Below, one piece after another: positions 46,101 through 59,100 of a stretch of DNA of 64,000 nt. The stretch is from Asterias rubens. Lineage: Eukaryota > Echinodermata > Asteroidea > Forcipulatida > Asteriidae. A program made the translations under genes and the position numbers. The stretch lies in NCBI RefSeq assembly GCF_902459465.1, contig NC_047082.1, positions 1,550,001 to 1,614,000 of the forward strand, in the 5' to 3' direction. How positions within the stretch are numbered: the first letter of the stretch is position 1; every line of letters begins with the position of its first letter. A model generated the notes under the pieces. The model had not been told where the DNA came from. It saw nothing but the letters and a program-made list of their open reading frames with translations, and did no database searches.

Positions 46101-47198
46101 GGGCAGTGTTCCAGAGGGACATGTCACGATATTATAGTGTTGTGGCTGAAATATAAAGGGGCCCAGACCTTTGACATTCGTCAGACCAGCCTCATCATGT
46201 TCCATGCATTAGTCGCAATCAAGAACTCAGCTTCTTATTGATGCCAAACTTACAGTCACTTTTCATCCTAGCCTCGGTTTGATCACAGTGCGTTCCTATG
46301 ATAGGAAAACAAGATGTCTGCTCCAAAGCTACGTCACAATGTAGGTCACAGTTTACGATGGACGTCAGGCCTTGATCAACTTGATGTGGAAAATTATTGC
46401 AATGGTGCAATGGAGAAAATGTTTCACAACTAAAAAATGCAACCTAGATGGTGACCTTTGATAACCATTTTACTGTGATTTTCGTAAAACCCAAATTTAG
46501 CAAAGTCTATTTTAGCACCCTCTGTAGAGTACGCAGAACCCGTGTTGGATTTCGCAGAAACAACTAAGTGCATTTCGGCATCAATGATTGCATGAATATC
46601 CTATTTAGAAACAGTGTTTAATTAAAGTTCTTTCTAAAAAATGTGCTTACAGGAAAAACTAGTTTAAGTGTACTGGATGTTCATCAGCTATTCAAGCACG
46701 TTGCGCCAGTTCAAGCAGACCGTGATACCTTTACTTTAACCCCGATTCCTCCGTTTTACGGGACCTCAAGTTGACATCAAGTGTTTGATAGAGAAAACCG
46801 GATAAGAACTTTATCAAGCGCCAAGGCCTAGAGAAGACATCCCATCTCTAGTCCAACCTTACATGCCGAGATTTGGCCCGTAAGTCAAGTCAGATTTTCT
46901 CGTTAGCGAGCGCCCAATCGCTGGCCGGGGCGCCCCGCTGTGCCGTCTGAAAGGCGAACGCAACTGGTATTAAATGCGTGCCGCCCCCGGTATACGGGAC
47001 TCCGCACTGTGCCGAAGAGGTTGTCATATTTTCCCCGTGGTTTATCGGAAACGGACCCTCATCAAAAACCTTAACTTTTTTAGTCTGAGAGAGAGAGTGT
47101 GCGCTTCTTGAAGCCGAGGATAGGACTCTTAGGGTCGGGATCAAAAAACTTTGGAACTTTATCAAGTTTGGAGTTTGTGAACTCCGCGTTTGTATCCA
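40117..47198 (+). other. Intergenic region, mostly unrecognised
   Basis: No gene can be supported except a weak orphan exon-like ORF at 41802-41929. There are C-runs and G-runs (about 42000, 42146) and GACGTC-containing short palindromes near 40530-40560. Several short frames without splice or family support are also present. The last 300 bp before 47199 become GC-richer and probably hold the collagen gene's promoter and 5' UTR. Confidence 0.45.
41802..41929 (+). pseudogene. Orphan exon-like ORF, possibly an NTR/TIMP-type fragment
   Basis: A pyrimidine-rich acceptor ending AACTAG at 41801 and a donor GTAACC at 41930 bound 42 codons with coding-like composition, including NTVVITRIVKSDAKEKTIK. 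The strand-turn-strand pattern (VVITRIV...KTIKVKIAEQYK) recalls NTR domains of TIMP-like proteins. No partner exon in matching phase was found within a few kb. It may be a gene relic, one exon of an unseen gene, or chance. Confidence 0.2.
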
Positions 47199-50100
47199 AT
47201 GAGGACTAACGGGTTTTCAAGGTAAGTTGAGATCATTTTCGATTTGCATGAAGTGACATTTCAAATTATCAACTGATATAAATTTGAACTAGGCCCTTTT
47301 CGTGGAGTTCTATTTTTCAAAATAGTGTGACGTTTTCGTTGGCTGTATATTTTGCAAAATTTTAAATTAGCAGCTAAAGCATTTACAGTTTTATGGATGT
47401 TTTACTGAGACGCTCAAAAGGTCGGGATGGTCGCACAACTTGGCAATTACTCAGTATTGCCTATATTTGTAGCGTGTATATCGTGAACAGAAGCACTGGT
47501 TAAGTGATGAGTTTACAAATTACAACTGCACAAAAGGAAAGAAATGTTAGCTAAGAAAGTATGTTTGCAATTATGTGTGGTGTAACTTATTGGGTTTACG
47601 TTTCCGCTAAAACGGCTGCTATCTTTCAGCAATTCTATTTACATTAAAAAAAAAAAAAACATTATTTGAGGAAATAGAATTAGCTTTTGTAAACTGCTTA
47701 CCGCCCAAACAGACCTATTATGCAAAACAAAAAAATATTTAAAAAATGGCCTGATGTTTCGACCCTAACATAAAAAATTTCAACCTTTGAGAAAGTTTCT
47801 GCAAGGGTCGATACATCAAACCATTATTTTTGTGTAAAACAAGTTTCTAACTTTCAATCACGTCCAAAATAGATTCACGTTTTGAAGTTCAGGGACAAAT
47901 TTTAAACTCGCATTCCTTGGATAGCTGACGCTGTGACGTCAATGCAAATATTTACCATAAGAGGGATATATCACCATTCTTTGGACATATTGGTACCTAT
48001 TTTTCATCGTTATTTCATAATATAAAATGTCATGTATTTCGATACTTGTGTTTTACAAAGGCTCTGACTATCCGGTTAACTGAAAAGAAGAAAAAAATAA
48101 ACACACTGATTCCATGTTAATTGTCATCCCTTGTCAATCACTTGAACAAGATCAAGGCTGAAAGGGAAATCGTCTGGACCCATTTTGGAAAGACTCAGAA
48201 TCAGCAGTCATGATTGTTATAGTACAAAGGGAACACGACAGCGAGAAAAACAAATGTCTGATATCATTACAAAGCTGTTAATTTAACATTAATTTACAAA
48301 TCTTGAAGAAAAATATTCAATTCATTAACAAGTATTGATAAAGTGTCGGATTACACTAAACACTGTTATCATTAATGGCACAAATGAAACATTAAACCCT
48401 GCAGAAAATGTACCTAAAAATTAAGTTTAATTTCACTAAGTTGTATTTTAACAATAGTATTTTGGTTCAATTACACTGCAGTGTCGACTCAGTCTCGTGT
48501 GAGATGATACATTTCTCCTTCATGTTGTTTGTTTTTTTCCTTTTTTGTTCTCCTTCTTTTTTTCCGAATCAACACATAAACATAATCCTACATCATCGGG
48601 GTACATTCAGGGTCCATTAATCAATCCCTTAGTCCAGACATATCATGATTATTGAAACATTGCCAAATGTATTTAAATCTTAAATAGATAACCGGCCGGT
48701 GATCTATAGCTTCCGCTATAGGGAACGCACACAATAACAGTGTTAGAGATTTCCTGTTGCACCATAACAACACTGTAATCGCACAAGCTAAAGTTTGAAA
48801 AACTTTTGTTTCTATGGGTAAATATTTGAATGGAGTTTTTAAATTTAGAAACTACACTTACTGTATGTGTACTCTTACTTTAAAGAGCTTTAGATAAGAA
48901 CTAGGGCAATAAGCTTAAAAACATAGTCCCTTCTCTTGATGGAGACGAACTGAACATACTGCCCGAAACGTCGTGATCTACTTGCCTTTCAACCCTGGTT
49001 CTTTTAAAAGCCAAACAATATTCTCGAAAGAGTTCAATTTTTACATGATTGTCACCCGCAAACTTTAGTTTTATATTTTCTGTTTAGTTGCTTGTTAAAC
49101 CAATTGAACCAACTGGACATCGAAGTGAGATTGTATAGTAAATATATGTTTACACTAGTGACAAATTGCCTTTTGATAAGTTCTTCTATCTCAAATTGAT
49201 CTTAATTCTTATTTTTAACTGGAAAGTAAAAGACCAAAATAAAACCCGGTTGTTTATTCATGAATAATGAATAAGTAAAAGATAATGTACCCAGGCATAC
49301 AGTGTACTTACCACACTCATCACACCCTCTTATTCATGAATAATGAATAAGTAACTAAAAATGTACTTGGTCCCATTTACCACACCCACTGGCTTCTGCA
49401 CGAGTAGATCTTTACTTATTGAGTCCATAGCAACGTTACTTATTGTGTATCCGTCGTTGCTTGTCAGAGTCGAATGATAACGTCTTCAGTTGTCACATTA
49501 ATTTTGATGGATTCGAACCGGAACTCATGAGTCATTAGTCCTCCAATGTGTGCTAGGAGTAGATTCGACGTTTGCGTGTTGTGGAGGCTGCAGTGATTAG
49601 AATCATTAGTGTTTAATACTAGGAACAATAAAGCAATTATGTGTGTTACCTTAAAGGGATGAAACAACTTTCAATTAACATAATGTCGTAATTACGTCGT
49701 TTATCTCGTTTTTACGACATAAAGTCGGTTTAGCATTAATTGTAGATTCAACTCGATCGTAGTTTCAACGTAGGGAGGTTTGAATGCACGTTAAATATGG
49801 AAATAAGTTAACAAAAATACGTTGTAGGCTGTTTTCACACGCTTGCGTTTGCGTCACGTAAATACGAGCACAAACTCAGTATCTCGCAATTACGTCTAAT
49901 TATATCATAATTTGCACCATAAAGACTTGAATGTAGTAGTAAGAGAGAATCCCATGACAGCATTGTGTTACCATTATCTGAAGAATGTTTCATAATTACC
50001 CGTAAATACGTCTAATTAACACGTAATAACCTCTGGTTGTTCTGTGAACACTTCCACCTTTATAACAAGTAAAGCTTGCTGACGAACAATACACAGTTTC

Positions 50101-53100
50101 TTTTCGAGGAAGTACGACCCTAGCTTTAAAGACAAATTGTGTACTTTTAGAATTTATAAAACTTGAGTCACATCCAATATGGTTATATAAAATTGTGGTG
50201 TATAAATTTTCCCGTTCCACGTGGTACAACCAAGTAAATAAAGATATAGCAACATTTGGATCGCTATCGGGAAAAATTAATTATCTCCAAAAGTCTTTTT
50301 ATCAAAATTTTGGCACTGATATTAATCCTCACCGGAACTGCTTCCGTCTGAAATCCTGAGATCTTTGAAAAAATGCGACAAAAATGCTTATTCAATTTGT
50401 TTGGTATTAAAGGGCGAGCGAAATAGGCACTATAGGAAAAGTGGATACGGGAAATCATTTAAGTGTATATTCAAGGTACTTATTTTATTGTGTTAAATCA
50501 TTTTCTAAACGAAAGTAAAGCACTGGGCCTGAAGATCCATGTGGGGAGAAATGTTCCATCAGACTTTTTGAGATATGGTGCACACTATATATACGAGTGC
50601 CCTGTTTGGTTTTGGTGTAAATACAGACAGATTTACCTAAACTATATCAGTGTCATAGTTTTATGACAACCATTATCTCAAAATTTCCAATAAAGTGATT
50701 TCCAAGTCAAGAGAACTGAACGAAATTGAACTTTCCCAAAGAGCCGACATTTTTCCCAGGTCCTTTTCTTGCTTGATGATACCTGTAGAGAAGATAATGA
50801 CGAAATATTTAGTTTAAGATACTGTGGTAAAGTGCTTTCCAAGTCAAGAGAACTGAGCGAAATTGAACTTCACAAAGAGCCAATATTTTTGGTTCCCCGG
50901 TCCTTATGGAGGCAATTTTCTTGCTTTCATCCAGGTGTTAAGCATAAGTCAGACAGCGTCTCAGTTAGCCTCACTGCGGGGTACCTCAATGAGCCTCAAT
51001 TTACCCGAACCTTCCACTCTAACCTCTTCAGAGGGATAGAAAGGGCGGGACAATTCACTTACCTTGGCCGAAAATATTTCATATAATTATGACAAGTGCA
51101 ACGTATGCAGAATTTTTGTTTGAGTTGTGTATGCCACCCGGTCGAAAGGATGTGAAAATATGCAATAGATTCATTGTAATAATGATATAGCGCACGTATT
51201 CCTAGGAGGTATTCGAGGCGCTGGAACAATAAGAAACATTTTAGGACACTTCTTTTAATTCTTTGAAAGTACGAGACCAATATGTAGCACCTTATAAGGG
51301 TTTACAAGGCGCTGTGGCGAACACAACAGCCACTGTCAGACACACTGGAGCAAGCCCCTCCTCTTCGCGATAGGTGCAACTCAGTTCTTTTACGTGCATG
51401 ACAAAAGCACACGGGACCTACGGCTTTACGTCCCATCCAAAGGACAAAGCAATAATGGTTAAGTGTCTTGCTTAAGGGGACACAAGTGCCACTACCAGAA
51501 CTCAAACCTACAATCTGCTGATAAGAAACACCAATGCCGTGTGACAGAGACTATTATTAAGGATTTGGAAGTCTACAAAATGGAAGGCAACAATTTGAAT
51601 ACTCCCTGACTATATAAAAATGAAGTCCATACCAGCAGTGCAACTCAAAAGATAAATATAGAAAGTCAGGGTCAATGAAATGAAGTATAACTTTGGGAGA
51701 AAAAAACTCAATTGCATACACAGCAGTAGAAAATAAAACTTGAGTGATTGCACACAAAACCATTCACGAACCAGCTTTATTGGTAAGATTTTCACTTGGT
51801 TGTATCATAGGTCCTATCTTTATGGTTGGATGATGTTTTTGTCGCAAACTAGATAATTAATGTTCTCTTCTACAAAGCAAAAATGTAACAGACCTCTTTA
51901 GAAACGATCTTATCTTGTGCTAATTTGAGAAGATTTCCTCGATAAGAAACGAAATAAACCTTTATTGTAAAAAATAACACTTCGTCAGTTTTAATTGAAA
52001 ACACTGGTTATTTTGGTATGTTCCTTTGACGGATCACCAAACCTATACAATGTGCCGGAAATATTCGATTTATTTCAATACTGTTTTTCTACAAGCCTTA
52101 TACGCGTGTTTATACACATCTAATTACTGGTTCGTCTTTTACATTCAGAAGCGTTGAATACTTTTTCTTTCTATTCGATGGGCCAACACAAAATACACCC
52201 CAAACAAACAAAAACCAACGGTGCTTTTTTGGGTGTGACCATCATGTAATGTTTGGTAACGAAGTTCATGTATAAAAACACACCATGCTGTGCGTAGAAT
52301 TCAAACTGCCACAGGCGACACCCCCATACACACAGCGTATAATAGTTCACATAGATTGTTATGGTGCTACAATATATCACTATTTGTTTTTATATGGTAG
52401 AAAAATCATATCTGAGTCGGTGGTCATGTTTGCATGGGAACTTAAACCAATTCCAGAGCATTGACCAGATTTGGAGTTGACCCAAACATACAAATGATGG
52501 ACAGGGATTCTGTTTTCAGGAAGTTTTTTTTTTGACACAGCTCAGGAATTCCTCCAGAAACAGAAATATGTGAGGGCATGCCAGAGGTAATTGGGAAAGG
52601 CAATGTAATAAGAAATATAATAATAGACCTACGTAATAAAATAATAACTCACGGTAATTCATAACAATAACAGTTGCAACCCATTTTTCCAATATTTATG
52701 TTGAGGAGTTTTTTAAAGTGATTTGTTCAAGTAATTAAAATTATTTGTTTTGTTTTGTTTTATGTAAACTATGTGTACGACTTTGTTTTTTTAAGAGCAT
52801 TAATCAAGAAAATAATGACTTGACAACTCATGTATTAAAAGAGAGATTTAACCAAACACACTAAACTGTTCTCAACATAATGTGTTGTCGCAGTGTACAT
52901 ATCATATCACCAACATTGGGTAATACGATTATAAAACACACTTATGCACTGAATTTCAGCGAGGAATATTGGGCCCCAAACCGGCGGGTTACCCCTTCTT
53001 AAGTAAAACTCTTTGGGTGGTATATTACACAAATTATCTTCTCACTTTTGTATTAACTTCTCCGTCTGATTGGCTGCAGGTTCAGTAAAAGTTCACCACT

Positions 53101-56100
53101 AAAACCAATGGATTGTGTAACCTTCTGGTGACCTAACGGTCAGTTTTTGCATATAAACATCGAGAGTTGGCGAGGATTGGTTGCTTGACGGCCGCCGTAA
53201 TAAAGCCACGATTTCAGGGTGGGTTTTTCACGGGTGAAGTCGGCGCAGCGTGTGTGGCGTCGGAAGTCAATCCCTTACCACGAGTGAGGTTTATTATTTG
53301 CGACATGTTACTCAATCTTAACGAATGATTGCAAAATAACATACTAATTTGTTTTGTAATGTGGTGATTGATGAGGCTGTATGTGTCGACATGGGAAGTT
53401 ATACTCTCAAGAATGTTCCCGCCAAATTATGTTGGCTACATCCTCAGGATATCGCCATTTTGTTTTTAGTGGGTTGAGAGGCCCTATTTTATAGAGCTGC
53501 TTAGCTGCTTAAGCAGCAATAACGACTTTCTGCTGAGCAAAAAATAGCAGAATACCAGTCATAGGTGCTTTGACAAGCACAAAAAGCTGCTGAAACATGC
53601 ACAGCAGAATCCTGCCAACTAGGATTAGGTTACCAGCCGAACTGTGACACATGTACCGTCAGTGACTGGTATCCTGCTTCTTTTTGCGTAGCAGAGAAGT
53701 GTTAGGCAGTGTACTCTCTGCTTATAATCAGCTCAATGAAATTTGGCCCAGCTGTAGTGATATCACTCGATTCGTCATAACTTAAACAGACATGAGGGAA
53801 ATTATTGTATACAATGATGAATTGCAAAACTGAGGTCAGACATTTCTGACCCTAATTGGTATTTTTACTCACTTTTGGTCAGTAGAGTAAACAGAACCCT
53901 GGATTCGAAACAAGGGTCGGGTGGGGTTGGGTATTGTCAAGTTGATACCCGTTTGTTGGGCCAAATGTCATAATGTTAAGCAGAAAATACTGCTGAATAA
54001 ACAAATTTCTCTGCTAAGCAAACAATAAAAGGGCACCAGTTACAATAATGTAAACTTTATGGAAATTTGGCTGATAACCCGTTTCTGTTAAGCAAAATGT
54101 TTCTGTGCTTAGAAAGTTTGTATGCTTTCAGGCTTTATGAAATTGGGCACTGTTAACTTTTGTAACATGGACACAATAGTTTTATTTGTACATCCAGCCT
54201 TGACTTCATTCCACAATTCAAATAACATTTGTTTGGTTAAAGGTACACGGTCACCTGTCAAAAAAAAGAGCAAATGGAGGACGCATAGCGCCTCATTTGT
54301 TATTACAATTATTTAGCGTTAATTTGTATTCTACTTTGGGTCTCCATCTCCAGTTCCCCTCACTATAAGGAGCACGTCCATCTTGAACTAAATAAATAAC
54401 TCCCCACATTTCCCGAACACATCAAGCACAACTCTACGTTTACTCCCAATTTCTGACCCCTCAGGGGAGCCGAGGTCCCATGTACTTTCCTTCATTTTTC
54501 AACCCCCATTTTTTTCTCTCTCTCTCTACTTCGTTTCACAGACGACACATTCAAAAAGCCCCCGGTAATTAAATTTCAATCTTGTAGCTTGGCCAGACCT
54601 GTTACTAAACTCACACGGTACGTACGGTATAAGCCACGGCGCATGTTTTATTAGAATTAGCGCCAAGTGAGTGGAGTAATGAACACCCGTTGATCTCCGC
54701 TGGTAACCGCGACAGATGCGCGTGTAGGTCCCGTTGGAGCATGTGGTCCCAATTTAACATCACTTTTTTCCACGGTTGTATTCCCCCAAACGAAACATGC
54801 GTTTTTTGTTAAACCAATTCCAAAAACCCGCCAAATACATATCTCGGTGAAAAATAGTTCGAATATTGCTTGTCATGAGACATTAATTGGGATCATTTGC
54901 GATGTGAAACATTCTCAAATTATGGCACTCTTAGACTATGCATTTCAAAAATGTTGACCATGTTTTCGAATGCCGATCAGTTGCAAACACGAAGTAGTCA
55001 AAACGCATAAAGACAACTTATTTATCATAAGGCCTAAACACATACTGGCATTTACTATGCTGCCACCATGTTGGTCACGTTCTCTGTATCCAATATTAGT
55101 AATACACGCGAATAATCAATGCATAAACATGGAACCAGACTATTTTTCTTCCAGCCTCGATTTGGTTACAATGATTTGGATGGGAGTAAAATCAAGATGG
55201 CCACACCATGATCAAGATATATAGCTTGTTCTTGACATGTTGTCAACCAGTGTTTAGAAGCTGTTCATGTATGTTAGATGAAGACTTCCTTCCTGCGACC
55301 ATTTTGTTGTGTCCCGTATGCTCCAATAGTCATGGTTACTGATTATCCGTATATCAAAGAGGGCATCAGACTATTTCCATTTCCTACTGATTCTCAGTTT
55401 ATCAAAAAGGGGGTTAGACTTTTTCCCCATTTCACGCCTTAAGTTGCACTGGACTTTTTGAAACACGGTTTTGGAAGTTTGCCTCCAGCTTAGGCTCAGT
55501 CAGCCTCTTTGCAAACCCCAAACCCCAAACCCCAAACCAAAGTTTCGAAAAGGCCCGTTCAGAATATGCCGATTTATATTTTTGTTTTCAGTTATTACAA
55601 ACTATATATTCTTACACCCTTTTCAAAAAAAAACCCAATCTGAATCTCGTTTGGATATCCTTACCTGGTTCATGTTTCCCAACGCTTTACAAGAACTCTT
55701 ACTGTTTATAAGGAAGAATGAAACCCAACCTTCTTCTTGTCTGTTTCGTTTTAGCTTTGTGTTTTTAAGTGAAGTGACCCGTGTTCGGGCAATGTCATTA
55801 CAATATTAATTTTTGATTTGTAGGTTTTTTTCTCAGTAATGCTTTGTCTTCTAATCGCGAAGAAACAATAGTTTTTCCCGTTAAGAATATTCCTGACAAT
55901 TTAAATCCACATAATGTTTGTTGATTTGCTTTTTCGTTACCAATTTGAGTAGAAAATTATTTGTATAGCTGACACTTTATGTCAATTTTCTATTAGGTTA
56001 TGTCAAGATATAAACACATCAAAAGATCTGTAATTAAATTATTGTTGTTTAGATGATAACATAGCGACTAGTGTCTAGATATTTTTTCTTTCTCATATCA

Positions 56101-59100
56101 TCACGTCCACAAAATCTCTCGAATTGTGAGCACTTTGGAATATGCAGATATAGCTTGCGAAGTTTGCGTGCGGACACCACGCCGAGCGGCCCCGTAAACC
56201 GTCCGTAACTAGCGGGGAGTCCATCCCGAGCTCTGCCGGTGTAGGGTTACTCCGGAGAAATACCAGAGCAGCAATGTCGCCGTGAACTACTTTATACCAG
56301 GCCGGTACTCATTCTTAAAATAAATACGGCTTAATTTTGTTTCAAAAGGGAAACAACGAATTTACATGCTGTGTGTTTATTTCGGAGCTGGTTTTTCTTT
56401 TGATAATTTGAGGATGGAATTAGGAAACTTGCCTTGACCCGAAAGACGTCATGTTCGAATTAGGAAAAGAAGAAGAAATAGGTTTTCGTTTTCAAGCGGA
56501 AAATTGTTTTCAACGAAAAATTGACTGTATCTGTTTTCAAATGAATAATTGATGCTTTATCATGTCAAACTTAGTTATGTTTTCACCTCAGACCTGATTA
56601 AAATATTAATTGTTGCTGTGGTTTAAAGTTGAGCCAATTATAAGCTATGGAGTATTGTTCTCGGGCTGGCAAACTATAAACAAATTGAAATCCATTTTAG
56701 AATTGATGTTTGAATCACTGATAAGCATTCAAATCGTTATAATTTAGCTTAGACCAATTGAAATAGTGGTGACACTTACTAACTTTGGAAAAGAAAACCA
56801 TTCGGAACCTATACTCAACCGAATCTAGCATTGGTGCGGCCATCGCCAAATAGGTTCGGATTATTCGAAACACAAAACGTTGTGACTGCAACTCTTCCTT
56901 CAAACGAACAAATGTACCAAAAGTATAGTGAGTTTATTTAAAAAAAAAGTTTTCTTGAAAAGGGAGGATTTGGTTCAAAATAATGTGTTATCTCCCTTTG
57001 CAAAAAAATGTTAGAAAACACATTAATGGCCTGACGTTTTGACCCTAGCAAATGTTTAAGAATCTATAAATAAGGTCAAATCGTGAGGTAATTAGCAGTT
57101 AATTTAGCATTTAGGCCTATAACCGTCACAGCAGGTTATTTTGGTTGGTTAGCAGCTGTTGAAAACTGCTCACAGACTACAAATTGCTTACCGACTGCTG
57201 CAGTTCCATGTCTTATTTTACTAAAACTTTAAATTGTATTAAGCAACTAATTTTGTCCAGTCACATTGAGAAATGAAGGGATTTCTCCTCTATTTTAGTT
57301 TATAGATTCCATGATCGAATTTCAATTAAATTTATTTTTTAAAGTAAACAAAAGATCTGTCTTACATTTTCTTCTACAATTAAAACAAAAACACTGTTGG
57401 ACACTTTACATGGATCTTATCGTAGAGCTATTAATAACTGAGATGGCAGAGTTGCAAACTTTCTCTGATTCTGTGCAGAAAGTTCCCTGAAAATAAACCA
57501 ATCTCTGGTGAACCAATGTGAAAATCTCTCGATGAAAATTTGCCCCTATTAGGCCAATGTTTAATGTAATGTAAATAATTCTCCCTGATTTTTGAACAAA
57601 ATCTCCCTGCTTTCAAGATGCAAATGTTGGCAACTCTTAGGTTTGTAGACGGTGTGGCTTGAAAATTACATACAGGCATATCAAGTTAAAGTATTGTATG
57701 AACATTACCTACATAATCAAATGCCTGCGGCGAGCATATAGTGACCCTTGACCCAAGAAGGCTCACCTTTGACCTCCTGTATATGAATGCTGCATATGAT
57801 TACCAGCAGGTGAGAAACACCTGGAATGTTGGGCTGAACAGGTGACGCTATGCACCACACAGTGACGCCATTTGACTCTTTAATGGAGTGCTATAAACTG
57901 CTGACGTAGGCGCACATTGGTACGTTAATTAGGGGACAACTTAGGGGAGATTTCAAACCACACGAGATGATGGGTCATAGCGAGTATTCACGGGAGAATC
58001 TTGTGATCAAGTTCACAAAATGTCCATCATTTATTTTATATTCTCCATGTCCCAAATAAAGCTGATGCCATTTTAAAAACCCACACCTCATATGGTCTTT
58101 GATATTGCTGTCTAAAAAAATTACCTTGGTGAAATTTGTTTGAGTTTACATGTATATGGTTGATTGATAATAATAACTCTTATAAAACCCATGTAGCACA
58201 CTCCCTGTATTGAAAACCGGTGTCGCATGCAATTATGTCCTCTATGCAATACTATCCGGAGGACATTATTGCATATGCAATAATGTCCGCCGGACGGTTT
58301 TGCATGATGCAATTGTGTCCACCCGGACACATTTGCATATGCAGTTGTGTCCACCCCGTGCAAAACCGTCCTTGCAGTAAATAAGACGCCCTTGGTTGAC
58401 CGAACACGTTCGCCATTTTTTAACAAGCTTAGTGCATGTTATGAATGACATGGGAAATGTCCGGCCGTTGGGTATGGGAAATGTTCGGCCGTTGGGTATT
58501 CGCTGCAATAATAAATACGTGAATATTCATGCTGCATAATACGTAGGTTCACCACAGTGCATCGTACTGTATGCACGATCGCTTGAGCGCATACATACAT
58601 GTACATGTACAGTCATGTACAAGTCCGCCGGACGGTTTTTGCATAGTCACGGACACGATTGCATATGCAAAAGTGTCCGGAGCGGAAAGTATTGCATGGC
58701 GGACACAATTGCATCTGACACCGGCGGGTCGATGAATGGAACGAGTGTTCCCAAAACCCATGCTGTAAAATCCGTATGATATGGTTTTTGCAAGCAAGAG
58801 GATTTGATTTAATATACTCTTCCAAAACCCAACGATTTACCATCCTTTTGATATATTTCTTGAAAGCATATATAAGGGTTGAAATTGTCGCCTTTTACAA
58901 ACCAATATTACTATGTAACTATACCATTTTTGTAATAAAAAAAAAATTAAGAAAAAGTATTAATGGAAAGAATGCTCTTTTACTCTCCCACTGTGTAGTG
59001 CTGTACCATTCATTTTAAGTACTTCATGAAAACTGGAGGATTGAAATAAATGTACTCTCCCCAAACAGTGTGGTTGAACTTGAATTTGGATGCATGACTC

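Noticed and set aside
46005..46241. 78-codon plus-strand ORF, with a 100-codon minus-strand ORF over the same bases
   Set aside because: Both strands are open, no matching exon or recognised family, and it overlaps a dispersed repeat edge.
50769..51086. 105-codon ORF
   Set aside because: It begins inside a local tandem duplication, has no recognised family and no splice support.
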